A stretch of 64,000 bases of DNA. Source: an uncultured Ilyobacter sp. (GTDB lineage Bacteria > Fusobacteriota > Fusobacteriia > Fusobacteriales > Fusobacteriaceae). The notes beneath the pieces were generated by a model. It saw nothing but the letters and a program-made list of their open reading frames with translations. It was not told where the DNA came from and searched no databases. Position numbers and translations under genes: made by a program. Below are positions 19,863 to 28,270 of this stretch, in pieces; the stretch's first letter is position 1, and each line of letters opens with the position of its first letter. The stretch spans positions 62,001 through 126,000 of the forward strand of contig NZ_OY764058.1 in NCBI RefSeq assembly GCF_963668085.1, read 5' to 3'.

Positions 19863-21443
19863 ATGTGTGGAATCATGTATTATTCAGGTAAGGAAGCGGA
19901 ATTATTAGGATTTGAGAAAAGTCTTGAGAGAATTGTATATAGAGGACCTGACTCTACAGAGATATTAAAGGACAAAGGGGTATGGGGATTCCACAGGTTA
20001 TCAATAATGGATCTTAGCAACAGCGGAATGCAGCCTTTTATGCTAGACGGAAGCATTGCAATATGTAATGGTGAGATATACAACTTTAGAAAAATAAAAG
20101 AAGACCTTCAAGATAAATATAAATTTCATTCAGAAAGTGACTGTGAAGTACTGATCCCTTTGTATAAAGAGATGGGTGTAGATATGTTTAAATATCTAGA
20201 CGCAGAATATGCTATGGTTATGTATGATGCTGAAGCTGATGAAGTAATAGCAGCTAGAGATCCGATAGGAATAAGACCACTTTTTTACGGTTATTCCAAG
20301 GCTACAAAAGAGATAGCTTTTGCTAGTGAGGCAAAAAGCTTAATTGACTTCTGTGAAGACGTAGTTGCTTTCCCTCCGGGACATTACTATAAAGGTGGAG
20401 AATTCGTCTGCTATAGAGACATGACAAAGTATACACAATTCATCGACGGAGATCTTGAAGAGATAACTGAAGGGATAAAAGAAAGGCTTGAAGCGGGAGT
20501 AATAAAAAGATTAGATTCTGATGCACCAGTTGGATACCTATTAAGTGGAGGCTTAGATTCGAGTTTAGTTTGTGCAATTGCTCAGAGAAACCTTGAAAAA
20601 CCTTTAAAGACGTTTGCTATAGGAATGGAAAAGGATCCTATAGATCTTAAGTATGCCAAAGAGGTAGCTGAATACCTAGGAACAGAGCACACAGAGGTAA
20701 CTATAAGTGAGAAAGACGTTTTAGATAATTTAAGGCATGTAATATACTGTCTTGAAACTTGGGATATAACAACTATCAGAGCAAGTATGGGAATGTATCT
20801 TGTTTGTAAATATATAAGAGAAAACACTAGTATCAAAGTTCTATTAACAGGTGAAATCAGTGACGAAATATTTGGATATAAATATACTGACTTTGCACCA
20901 AGTGGAGAAGAGTTCCAAAAAGAAGCAGAGAAAAGACTTAGAGAGATCTACATGTACGACGTACTAAGAGCTGACAGATGTATCTCAGCAAACTCTTTAG
21001 AGGCTAGAGTTCCTTTTGGAGATTTAGATTTTGTAGATTATGTAATGGGTATCAATCCTGAAAAAAAATTAAATACATACAACAAAGGTAAATACCTTCT
21101 AAGAAAGGCTTTTGAAGGTGGAGACTACCTTCCAAACGACATCTTATACAGAGAAAAAGCAGCCTTCAGTGATGCTGTAGGACACTCACTAGTTGACTGT
21201 ATCAAGGCATTTGCTGAGGAAAAATACTCTGATGAAGATGTTGAAAAGGCAAAAGAAAAATATGCTTACGGAACTCCATTTACAAAAGAATCACTCTTAT
21301 ACAGAGATACCTTTGAAGAATTCTTCCCTGGTAAGGCAGAGTTAATAAAAGATTTCTGGATGCCAAATAAAGAGTGGGAAGGATGTAACGTAGACGACCC
21401 TAGTGCAAGAGTATTATCAAACTATGGTGACAGTGGAAAGTAA
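19863..21443 (+). CDS. asnB: Asparagine synthetase B, glutamine-hydrolysing
   Basis: Makes asparagine from aspartate, ATP and glutamine. Cys2 after the initiator Met is the glutaminase nucleophile of the N-terminal class II amidotransferase domain (MCGIMYYSG, RGPD at 27-30, NGEIYN at 69-74). The synthetase domain has the PP-loop SGGLDSS at 228-234 and GEISDEIFGYKY further on. The 526 residues are close to E. coli AsnB (554). The ATG at 19863 is preceded by AGGGGG. Two tandem T-box-like leaders with Asn specifier codons lie directly upstream, so expression probably rises when tRNA-Asn is uncharged. Confidence 0.96.
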   Translation: MCGIMYYSGKEAELLGFEKSLERIVYRGPDSTEILKDKGVWGFHRLSIMDLSNSGMQPFMLDGSIAICNGEIYNFRKIKEDLQDKYKFHSESDCEVLIPLYKEMGVDMFKYLDAEYAMVMYDAEADEVIAARDPIGIRPLFYGYSKATKEIAFASEAKSLIDFCEDVVAFPPGHYYKGGEFVCYRDMTKYTQFIDGDLEEITEGIKERLEAGVIKRLDSDAPVGYLLSGGLDSSLVCAIAQRNLEKPLKTFAIGMEKDPIDLKYAKEVAEYLGTEHTEVTISEKDVLDNLRHVIYCLETWDITTIRASMGMYLVCKYIRENTSIKVLLTGEISDEIFGYKYTDFAPSGEEFQKEAEKRLREIYMYDVLRADRCISANSLEARVPFGDLDFVDYVMGINPEKKLNTYNKGKYLLRKAFEGGDYLPNDILYREKAAFSDAVGHSLVDCIKAFAEEKYSDEDVEKAKEKYAYGTPFTKESLLYRDTFEEFFPGKAELIKDFWMPNKEWEGCNVDDPSARVLSNYGDSGK

Positions 21444-21446
21444 CCC

Positions 21447-21476
21447 TTGACAAAGAAGTTTACTCTAAAGTATAAT
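21447..21476 (+). promoter_or_regulatory. Promoter of the DUF896-asnS leader
   Basis: TTGACA at 21447-21452, an 18-bp spacer and TATAAT at 21471-21476, starting right after the asnB stop. This gives leader copy 3 its own promoter. Confidence 0.85.
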
Positions 21477-21492
21477 TACCCTATATAAATAA

Positions 21493-21744
21493 AAGCCATG
21501 AAGAGGAGAGTAACTTTAGGAAGTAGTTTGAGCGAGCCGGTTATGGTGTGAGTCCGGTAACAAAGCCTTTAGTGAAGAACACCTTGGAGCCGCCATCTGA
21601 AAGTCTAAAAAGATTAGTAGGCATGGACGTAATTGCCGCGTCAGAGCAAAAGGTATCGAGTGCTCGTGTAAGTATCTCCGTACTTTCTTGGATTTTATAC
21701 TGGGAAAGCTGAGCTCTTTGCGTATACTCGCAAAGAGCTTTTTT
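21493..21744 (+). ncRNA. T-box-like leader RNA, copy 3 (DUF896-asnS)
   Basis: Third copy, with the same Stem I core, AAC specifier and AGTAGG segment. The final part is more diverged than between copies 1 and 2, but the GAGTGC...GTATCTC helix is kept by compensating changes. It precedes a DUF896 gene and asnS, so asparagine synthesis and tRNA-Asn charging appear to be under the same control. Like the others it lacks an obvious UGGN bulge. Confidence 0.75.
21712..21744 (+). terminator. Terminator of leader copy 3
   Basis: Perfect 11-bp stem AGCTCTTTGCG / CGCAAAGAGCT with a six-base loop and a T run, ending 20 nt before the DUF896 start codon. Confidence 0.9.
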
Positions 21745-21764
21745 ATATGGAATGGAGGATTATT

Positions 21765-21959
21765 ATGGATATGAAAGATATTATAAAAAAGGTCAATTAT
21801 TATGCTGGAGAAGCAAAAAAAAGAGAATTGACAGAGGAAGAAAAAATAGACAGACAAAAATACAGAAATATGTACCTTGAAAAATTTAAGGCACAGGTCA
21901 AAGGTCACTTGGATAACATCAAAATAGTGGACGAAAACGAACCTAAATATAAAAATTAA
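21765..21959 (+). CDS. DUF896 (YnzC-like) small protein
   Basis: A 64-residue cytoplasmic protein. The pattern is two helices: KDIIKKVNYYAGEAKKRELTEEE, then RQKYRNMYLEKFKAQVKGHLDNIKIVDE, which matches the DUF896/YnzC family found mainly in Firmicutes (length and LTEEEK...LDNIxIVD motif). Its function is unknown. The ATG at 21765 has a GGAGG six bases upstream; an earlier in-frame ATG at 21747 lies within the terminator T run and is unlikely. It sits between a T-box-like leader and asnS, so it is probably co-expressed with the synthetase. Confidence 0.85.
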   Translation: MDMKDIIKKVNYYAGEAKKRELTEEEKIDRQKYRNMYLEKFKAQVKGHLDNIKIVDENEPKYKN

Positions 21960-22039
21960 AACAACAAACAAGCTAGAGTAAAAACTTAAAGAAATAAAAT
22001 CAGAAACAGAAATATATTAAAAATGCATTGGAGGATGAG

Positions 22040-23431
22040 ATGGAAAAAACTTTAGTAAAGAAACTCTATAGAGAAACTGAAAGTTTTCTCGGGGAAGAAG
22101 TTGTTATATCAGGATGGGTAAAAAAAATAAGGTCTCAAAAGAAATTTGGATTTATTGAAATAAATGATGGGTCTTTTTTTAAAGGGATTCAGGTAGTATT
22201 TGAAAGTGAACTCGATAATTTTGAGGAAATTTCAAAGGCATCTATTTCATCTACTCTTGTTGTTAAGGGTAAACTTGTAGAATCTCAAGGGAAGGGGCAA
22301 TCTATAGAGATTTTAGCAAGTGATGTGGAGATATTTCAAAAGGCCGATCTTGATTTCCCACTTCAAAATAAAAGGCATTCTTTCGAGTTTTTGAGGACTA
22401 TTGCCCATCTTAGACCAAGGACAAATACATTTTCTGCAGTATTTAGAGTTAGATCGGTTCTAGCTTATGCTATTCACAAATTTTTTCAGGAAAATGATTT
22501 TGTATATGTACATACTCCAATTATCACAGGGGCAGACTGTGAAGGAGCAGGAGAGATGTTTAGGGTTACTACATTAGATTTGGATAATGTTCCTAAAACT
22601 GAAGAGGGTTCCATAGACGAATCAAAAGATTTTTTTGGGAAAGAGACAAACCTCACTGTAAGTGGTCAACTAAATGTAGAGACTTACTGTGCCGCTTTTA
22701 GAAATGTATATACTTTTGGGCCGACTTTCAGAGCTGAAAATTCAAATACATCTAGACATGCCTCTGAATTCTGGATGATCGAACCTGAGATTGCATTCGG
22801 AGACCTTGGTGTAAATATGGAGCTTGCAGAGGCCATGGTAAAATATGTTATTAAGTATGTAATGGATGAATGTCCTGAAGAGATGGAGTTTTTTAACAGC
22901 TTCATAGAGAAAGGCTTATTTGAAAAACTAAACAATGTACTGAATAATGATTTTGGAAGAGTTACTTATACTGAGGCGATAGATATTCTTGAAAGTTGCG
23001 GTAAGAAATTTGATTTCCCTGTGGAATGGGGGATTGACCTTCAGAGTGAACATGAGAGATATTTAGCTGAGGAACACTTTAAAAAGCCTATATTTGTAAC
23101 TGATTATCCAAAGGATATAAAGGCATTTTATATGAAAATGAATGAAGATGATAAGACTGTAAGGGCAATGGATCTATTAGCTCCAGGTATAGGGGAGATT
23201 ATAGGTGGGTCTCAAAGAGAAGACGACCTTTCACTGCTAGAGAAAAGAATGGAAGAAATGGATCTTAATAAAGAGGACTATACTTTTTATACAGATTTGA
23301 GAAGATACGGAAGTTTTCCTCACTCAGGATTTGGGCTAGGATTTGAAAGAATGATGATGTACATAACGGGAATGACCAATATAAGAGACGTAATTCCTTT
23401 CCCGAGAACACCTAAAAGTGCTGAATTTTAG
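22040..23431 (+). CDS. asnS: Asparaginyl-tRNA synthetase
   Basis: Class IIb enzyme that charges tRNA-Asn. The N-terminal OB-fold ([25 protein letters not shown]) binds the anticodon. The catalytic core has motif 2 ([21 protein letters not shown]) and motif 3 ([29 protein letters not shown]). The Asn-type GGSQRE and [10 protein letters not shown] segments distinguish it from AspRS. I use the ATG at 22040 with GGAGG at 22030-22034; a TTG at 22028 would overlap that site. This gives 463 residues, the usual size. A strong palindromic terminator follows. Confidence 0.96.
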   Translation: MEKTLVKKLYRETESFLGEEVVISGWVKKIRSQKKFGFIEINDGSFFKGIQVVFESELDNFEEISKASISSTLVVKGKLVESQGKGQSIEILASDVEIFQKADLDFPLQNKRHSFEFLRTIAHLRPRTNTFSAVFRVRSVLAYAIHKFFQENDFVYVHTPIITGADCEGAGEMFRVTTLDLDNVPKTEEGSIDESKDFFGKETNLTVSGQLNVETYCAAFRNVYTFGPTFRAENSNTSRHASEFWMIEPEIAFGDLGVNMELAEAMVKYVIKYVMDECPEEMEFFNSFIEKGLFEKLNNVLNNDFGRVTYTEAIDILESCGKKFDFPVEWGIDLQSEHERYLAEEHFKKPIFVTDYPKDIKAFYMKMNEDDKTVRAMDLLAPGIGEIIGGSQREDDLSLLEKRMEEMDLNKEDYTFYTDLRRYGSFPHSGFGLGFERMMMYITGMTNIRDVIPFPRTPKSAEF

Positions 23432-23450
23432 AAAGAGAATTTCAATGAAA

Positions 23451-23476
23451 GATGCCGGTTAACCGGCATCTTTTAT
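23451..23476 (+). terminator. Terminator after asnS
   Basis: Perfect palindrome GATGCCGGTTAACCGGCATC followed by TTTTATT. Confidence 0.85.
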
Positions 23477-23686
23477 TATGATTAATTCAGATAGTTATTT
23501 GAATTTTGATCACATTTCAGAAAAAATATGAGACTTTAATTTCTTATAAAAATACAGTGATTAGAATCAAAAATATCTTATACACTTTAAATTACTTGAT
23601 TATTTGGAGTTTGTGATTACTATAATTTTACTTTTTAACTGGTTTTTGATATAATTTTTTAGAATATCTTCAGAAGGGTGAAATAT

Positions 23687-24715
23687 ATGCTTGGTTTTAT
23701 ATGGTGGTTAACACTGTTTCTTTTGATTTTTTATCTGATGACAGGAACCAGTGAGAAAAAAATAAAAAGAAAAATAGATAAAACCCTTACCTTTCCAGGG
23801 GTATGGTACCGAGAAAAAATGGTAGAATGGGAATGGGAGTCAGAGGCTCTGCCTTTTAGCAAGGATATAAAAATTAGAGTAAGATATATAAAAAGTTTCT
23901 GTACCGGAGAGAATATGAGATATATTGTTATGTCTCCGAGGATATTAAAAGAAAAAAAATATCCCTGTGTATTTCTTCTGCACGGCATGAGGGATAGCGC
24001 AGATGACTGGCTTGAGAGAGCCAAAATAATAGAAAATTATGAAGGACTTTTGCATTGCGGAAAAATAGGTGAAATGATTTTGGTCATGCCTGATTCTGGT
24101 TATAATGGTGAGAGCTGGTATGCTGATTTTATAAAGAGGAAATCACATGATTATGAAAGTTATTTTGTGAAAGAACTTCTTCCTAAAATAAGGTCGGAAT
24201 ATCCAATTGGAAGCATAGGGATAGCAGGATTTTCCATGGGTGGTCACGGAGCATTAAAAATCGCCTTAAGGAATATAGAAGAGTTTAAGGCTGCAGGAAG
24301 TTTTGCAGGAGCCATAAGTCTTATCAGACTAGCTGTTAACCGTAGAGTAATGAGGGTAATAAGAATGTTGTATGTGCCTCAGTTTATTTTTGGAGAGGGT
24401 GACGGCCGTCATTTTGTGCAGGTTTTTGGTTCATGGGGACATCAAATAATAAAGCAGGATCCATACTCTCTAATAAAAGCATACGGGAGGAAAAATCCCA
24501 ATAAGCTAAAGGACAAGTATTTTTATCTCAGTGTAGGGGACGAGGATAAAGAGCCATATCTAATGCTGCAGCAGTGGATAGATGTTGTAGGAAGGCTTAA
24601 AAAGTATGGGTTTAACTATAACGCCCACCTCTATAGGGGGGAATCTCATTCTTGGAACTATGTGGCCAAGGATCTTCCCAACCTTTTGAAATATTTTTAT
24701 GATAAACTTAAATAA
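23687..24715 (+). CDS. Membrane-anchored esterase, esterase D / feruloyl-esterase-like
   Basis: Alpha/beta hydrolase of the putative esterase family (PF00756-type). The start is taken as ATG 23687 because AGAAGGG is spaced for it; a GTG at 23678 lies on that site. The N-terminus is a membrane helix (GFIWWLTLFLLIFYLMTG). The catalytic domain has CVFLLHGMRDSADDW for the oxyanion region, the nucleophile elbow GFSMGG, DEDKEP near the likely acid, and HSWNYV with the likely catalytic His. Relatives include S-formylglutathione hydrolase and surface esterases; the anchor suggests an extracytoplasmic substrate, which I cannot name. It is monocistronic. Confidence 0.85.
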   Translation: MLGFIWWLTLFLLIFYLMTGTSEKKIKRKIDKTLTFPGVWYREKMVEWEWESEALPFSKDIKIRVRYIKSFCTGENMRYIVMSPRILKEKKYPCVFLLHGMRDSADDWLERAKIIENYEGLLHCGKIGEMILVMPDSGYNGESWYADFIKRKSHDYESYFVKELLPKIRSEYPIGSIGIAGFSMGGHGALKIALRNIEEFKAAGSFAGAISLIRLAVNRRVMRVIRMLYVPQFIFGEGDGRHFVQVFGSWGHQIIKQDPYSLIKAYGRKNPNKLKDKYFYLSVGDEDKEPYLMLQQWIDVVGRLKKYGFNYNAHLYRGESHSWNYVAKDLPNLLKYFYDKLK

Positions 24716-24756
24716 GTTTTAGATTTTATGATTTCTGCGGAATGATAAAAAAACTT

Positions 24757-24785
24757 TTGACAAAGTTATACAGTTATGATATTAT
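24757..24785 (+). promoter_or_regulatory. Promoter of the tRNA-Lys/tRNA-Leu pair
   Basis: TTGACA at 24757-24762, 17-bp spacer, TATTAT at 24780-24785, the same -10 hexamer as the rrn promoter. Confidence 0.85.
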
Positions 24786-24841
24786 CATATCTGTTGTTTC
24801 AATCAAGGAAACGACCAAATTTATAGGTATGATAATAATAT

Positions 24842-24917
24842 GCGTCACTAGCTCAGTTGGTAGAGCACACGACTTTTAATCGTGTTGTCACAGGTTCGAT
24901 CCCTGTGTGACGCACCA
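24842..24917 (+). tRNA. tRNA-Lys (UUU)
   Basis: 76 nt. Acceptor GCGTCAC/GTGACGC, anticodon loop CTTTTAA with anticodon TTT, T arm ACAGG TTCGATC CCTGT, encoded CCA. Confidence 0.97.
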
Positions 24918-24924
24918 CTCAAAC

Positions 24925-25008
24925 GCGGGGGTGGCGGAATTGGCAGACGCGCTAGACTTAGGATCTAGTGTCTTTGACGTGGGAGTTCAAGTCTCCCCCT
25001 CCGCACCA
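24925..25008 (+). tRNA. tRNA-Leu (UAG)
   Basis: 84 nt with the long variable arm of class II tRNAs. Anticodon loop CTTAGGA gives anticodon TAG. Acceptor GCGGGGG/CCTCCGC contains one G-T pair; CCA is encoded. It follows tRNA-Lys by 7 nt. Confidence 0.96.
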
Positions 25009-25020
25009 AATAGGACTTAA

Positions 25021-25046
25021 AACAGCTTTTCGGAGCTGTTTTTTTA
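25021..25046 (+). terminator. Terminator of the tRNA pair
   Basis: AACAGCT / AGCTGTT stem around TTTCGG and a T run of seven. Confidence 0.85.
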
Positions 25047-25187
25047 TATCTTTTTTTCTAGTTTAATCAATGATTTTTTAAAAAAGTAGGATTAGACTTG
25101 GATTTCAAGTATATCATTGAGTGTAAAGAGATCAATATGGGCTAGTACTTTTTTAGTTGTACTTTTCAGCAGAAATGAGGTGAAAAA

Positions 25188-26819
25188 ATGGAGATGCTAA
25201 AACCATTTGAATTTTTTTTAAAGGACATTATTTTTATAGGTGGAGAGATAATAGCCCTAAGTTTACTGTTTTTACTTTTATATATTATTTTTAAGATTTT
25301 ATTTAAGAAAACAGATTACGTACCATTTCTAAAAAAATACGAAGCACATTCTAAAATCATCCTAAAAAAAATAAAAAAGTTTTTGATATACAGCTATATT
25401 TTTATTCTTATACTCCTTCTAGGATATAACGGGTATCTATTCTATAAAAAAATTAGTATTTATGAAAATGCAATGGATCTAGCCTCTAAAATTCCAAATA
25501 AATTTTGGATTGAAATTCTAATAGGGACTGTAAAATTGGTACTGGTGTGTATAGGGGCCAATTATTTAATCAAAATAATCTTAAAAGTATTGGACAAAGC
25601 ACAGGCTGCTGCAAAAGAATATAAAAATATAAGCTCAAACAACGAAACCATAGATAGCTTCTTTCTCAGACTGCGAATAATTATAAAAAACTCCATAAAA
25701 TTTCTGGTTGTAATATATGCTATGAATCTAATGCTTTTTCCAGAAGTTTTTCTTAGCAATATGTATGTTCTTTTGAAAATATACCTAATTATTTCTGGGG
25801 GGATATTATTTACAAAAGCTGCCACAGCAGTTGTAGATAGTCTAGAAGATTTAAGTAAAAGATATTGGTATCGTGAAGATTATGTGGGATGGTATAACAG
25901 GCTTAACAACTTACTCCCCTTATTTAGACGATGTTTAGAATATGTTATTTATATATGGGTTACCTCTCTGGCTATGTTGCAGATCAGCTTTTTTGAAAGA
26001 TTCGTTCCCTTTGGAACTGCGATAGTACAAATAATAGGTATATTCTTTGTAACCCGTGTTATTGTGGAACTTTTGAAATTTTTTGTTGATAAGTACATGA
26101 TGAAATCTGAAAAGCAGCTTTTGAACAAGCAGAGACAGACTCTTGTGCCTATAACAAAGTCCATATTGCAGAGTATAATCTACTTTATTGCATTTGTGCT
26201 CATGCTAAGAGCCTTAAACATAAATCCATTGCCTATACTTGCAGGTGCTGGTATTCTAGGTCTGGTGATAGGTATGGGAGCTCAGTCTCTTATTAATGAC
26301 ATAGTGGCAGGGATATTTATTCTCTTCGAAAGTATATTTTTGGTTGGGGACTATATAGAGACTGGTTCAGCTAGGGGAATAGTAGAATCAGTTCTTCTCA
26401 GAACTACAAAAATAAGAGATCCAGATGGACAGCTTCATATACTGAGAAACGGGCAGATTGATGGAGTGGAGAATTATTCTAAGGGCTACACTTTTGCAGT
26501 TATAGAGGTAGGGGTGGCCTATGACAGTGATCTTAAACATGTCTTTAGTGTACTCTCTAATTTGGGTAAACAGATAAAAGAAAAAAATTCTAGTGTGCTA
26601 GAGGAAACAGAAGTTCAAGGAATAAAAGAGTTTGGGGAATCTGAACTTCTTATAAGAACAGTTACAAAGGTTAGACCGGGGCATCACTTTAATGTAGCTT
26701 ATGAACTGAGAAACATGATAAAGGATGAATTTGAAAGAGAAGGAATAGAGATTCCTTTTGCAAGAAGAGTGCTTATATTTAAAAATCAAGATGAGATAAA
26801 GCAGGATATTGAGATATAA
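25188..26819 (+). CDS. MscS-family mechanosensitive ion channel, large type
   Basis: Membrane channel that opens under tension and protects against hypo-osmotic shock. The 543 residues have several extra N-terminal membrane helices, then the conserved MscS pore helix and beta domain: LNINPLPILAGAGILGLVIGMGAQSLINDIVAGIFILFE, VGDYIETGSARGIVESVLLRTTKIRDPDGQLHILRNGQI and the cytoplasmic cage region. The glycine/alanine-rich pore helix with GMGAQSL is diagnostic. It is larger than E. coli MscS (286) and resembles YbdG/YnaI-type paralogues. The ATG at 25188 has GAGGTG upstream. It is monocistronic with a strong terminator. Confidence 0.93.
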   Translation: MEMLKPFEFFLKDIIFIGGEIIALSLLFLLLYIIFKILFKKTDYVPFLKKYEAHSKIILKKIKKFLIYSYIFILILLLGYNGYLFYKKISIYENAMDLASKIPNKFWIEILIGTVKLVLVCIGANYLIKIILKVLDKAQAAAKEYKNISSNNETIDSFFLRLRIIIKNSIKFLVVIYAMNLMLFPEVFLSNMYVLLKIYLIISGGILFTKAATAVVDSLEDLSKRYWYREDYVGWYNRLNNLLPLFRRCLEYVIYIWVTSLAMLQISFFERFVPFGTAIVQIIGIFFVTRVIVELLKFFVDKYMMKSEKQLLNKQRQTLVPITKSILQSIIYFIAFVLMLRALNINPLPILAGAGILGLVIGMGAQSLINDIVAGIFILFESIFLVGDYIETGSARGIVESVLLRTTKIRDPDGQLHILRNGQIDGVENYSKGYTFAVIEVGVAYDSDLKHVFSVLSNLGKQIKEKNSSVLEETEVQGIKEFGESELLIRTVTKVRPGHHFNVAYELRNMIKDEFEREGIEIPFARRVLIFKNQDEIKQDIEI

Positions 26820-26860
26820 ACTTAAATTTTATTATTTTAAGAGTCTATTGATCTATAAAT

Positions 26861-26925
26861 AAAAAAAGAGGTGTACAGAGTATAGAATTAAAGGAAAATT
26901 TTCTATGACTCTTACACCTTTTTTT
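26861..26925 (+). terminator. Long hairpin terminator after mscS-like gene
   Basis: An imperfect stem of about 20 bp from AAAAAAAGAGGTGTA to TACACCTTTTTTT. It has A and T runs on both ends and can terminate transcription from either side. Confidence 0.85.
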
Positions 26926-27059
26926 ATATTGTTGGCCAGTCCTATTGATAATTTTTAGATGGATAATATATTCTGAATATAAAGAGTAAAGTTTGTATGA
27001 ATTATTAACTGTAATTAAGTATAAGGCCATGAAGTTATAAACTATGTCATAGAAAACTC

Positions 27060-27368
27060 TCATAGCTTAATCATGTTTAAAATATAAACCAAGAAAATTG
27101 TACCAGATACAACTAAAAGCATATTTTTTTTTAGAAGAATAAGTATCCCTGCAAGGGTTAGCCCTGCAACAGATATCCACATAGTGTCTGTAGAGTAAAG
27201 CACATCAGGAAATAAAAGTGCTCCTATTGCGGCAAAGGGGATATATTCTAGAAATGATTTTAAAAATCTACCTGGTTTTTTTCCTGTGTGGCAAAGCACA
27301 GGGACAGCTCTTAAAAAATAATTTATGAACATACTTCCTAAGATTATCATCAAAAATTTAATTTCCAT
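27060..27368 (-). CDS. azlD: Branched-chain amino acid exporter small subunit AzlD
   Basis: Small integral membrane protein of 102 residues with three to four helices. The pattern MFINYFLRAVPVLCHTGKKPGRFLKSFLEYIPFAAIGALLFPDVL is typical of AzlD. With AzlC it forms an exporter of branched-chain amino acids (and toxic analogues such as 4-azaleucine). I choose the ATG at 27368 because the GGAGG abuts the ATG at 27374. The start overlaps the end of azlC by 11 nt, so translation is likely coupled. Confidence 0.88.
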   Translation of the reverse strand: MEIKFLMIILGSMFINYFLRAVPVLCHTGKKPGRFLKSFLEYIPFAAIGALLFPDVLYSTDTMWISVAGLTLAGILILLKKNMLLVVSGTIFLVYILNMIKL

Positions 27369-28092
27369 CTTCATCCTCCTTTATAGGAAAAACCACTGCC
27401 CCTATTGCCGATGTGAGTATTATGGCTATGATAACTCTCCAGTTTCCCACGAGGTTTTTAAGAACCGGGATATAAAAGAAAATGGAACTTATAAGAATTC
27501 CCACTAGGGTGACGACTGCAATCTCTTTGGAATCTTTTGCTGCTGGCAGAATAAGCCCTAGAAACATTATATATATGGCTATGCCAGTACTTGCTAGTAT
27601 AGAGCCTGGCAGGAAGTCTGCTGCGACTATTCCTACGAGTGTCCCTCCAACCCAGCCAAGCCATGACATGAGCTGTGATCCCAATATAAAATTGATGTTG
27701 GTTTCTTTTTTTGTCATGGCCAAGACAAAGACCTCATCTGTTATTCCGAAGGCAAGTATTCCTTTGAGTCTCGTACTTATTCCTCTCGGTAGTTTGTTGG
27801 CGACACATAAGGACATAAGAAAGTATCTGGCATTTATCATAAATGTCGTCAGAAGAATATTCCAAGGAGATGCTCCTGAGAGAAGCATGGTGGTAGAGAT
27901 AAACTGGGTAGCCCCTGTAAAATTAGTCATGGACATGAGCAGAGCCATGTAACCAGGCAAATTTGCAGATTTTATAATTAGCCCAAATGTCACGGCAATT
28001 GGGAAATATCCCATGAAAATAGGGCCTGCACTTTTAATTCCTATTTTAAAATCACTATTTGATCTGATTTTTTTTAAGGCCAAAGCTTTCAC
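27358..28092 (-). CDS. azlC: Branched-chain amino acid exporter large subunit AzlC
   Basis: 244 residues, about six to seven membrane helices. Family segments are GPIFMGYFPIAVTFGLI near the N-terminus, MTNFTGATQFISTTMLLSGASPWNILLTTFMINARYFLMS and FGITDEVFVLA. The GTG start at 28092 is eight bases after GGAGG. It forms a two-gene operon with azlD. The nearest regulator is not adjacent and no operator is obvious. Confidence 0.92.
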   Translation of the reverse strand: MKALALKKIRSNSDFKIGIKSAGPIFMGYFPIAVTFGLIIKSANLPGYMALLMSMTNFTGATQFISTTMLLSGASPWNILLTTFMINARYFLMSLCVANKLPRGISTRLKGILAFGITDEVFVLAMTKKETNINFILGSQLMSWLGWVGGTLVGIVAADFLPGSILASTGIAIYIMFLGLILPAAKDSKEIAVVTLVGILISSIFFYIPVLKNLVGNWRVIIAIILTSAIGAVVFPIKEDEDGN

Positions 28093-28270
28093 CTTTCATT
28101 CCTCCAATTATTGAAAATTTAAATAATAAGTATTCTACACCTATTCTTTTTATTTTTCAATGAATTATTGAGAAATTGGGGATTTGTTTGTTTTACACTC
28201 TGCTACTTTATTCTTGTTTTCTTAATAAAATTGTCATCCCATATGAAATTTTATGCAAAATTCTATTTTT

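Noticed and set aside
19270..21744. The three long repeats as insertion sequences or another mobile repeat
   Set aside because: There are no terminal inverted repeats, no transposase and no target duplications; each copy sits right before an asparagine gene and ends in a terminator, with structure-preserving changes.
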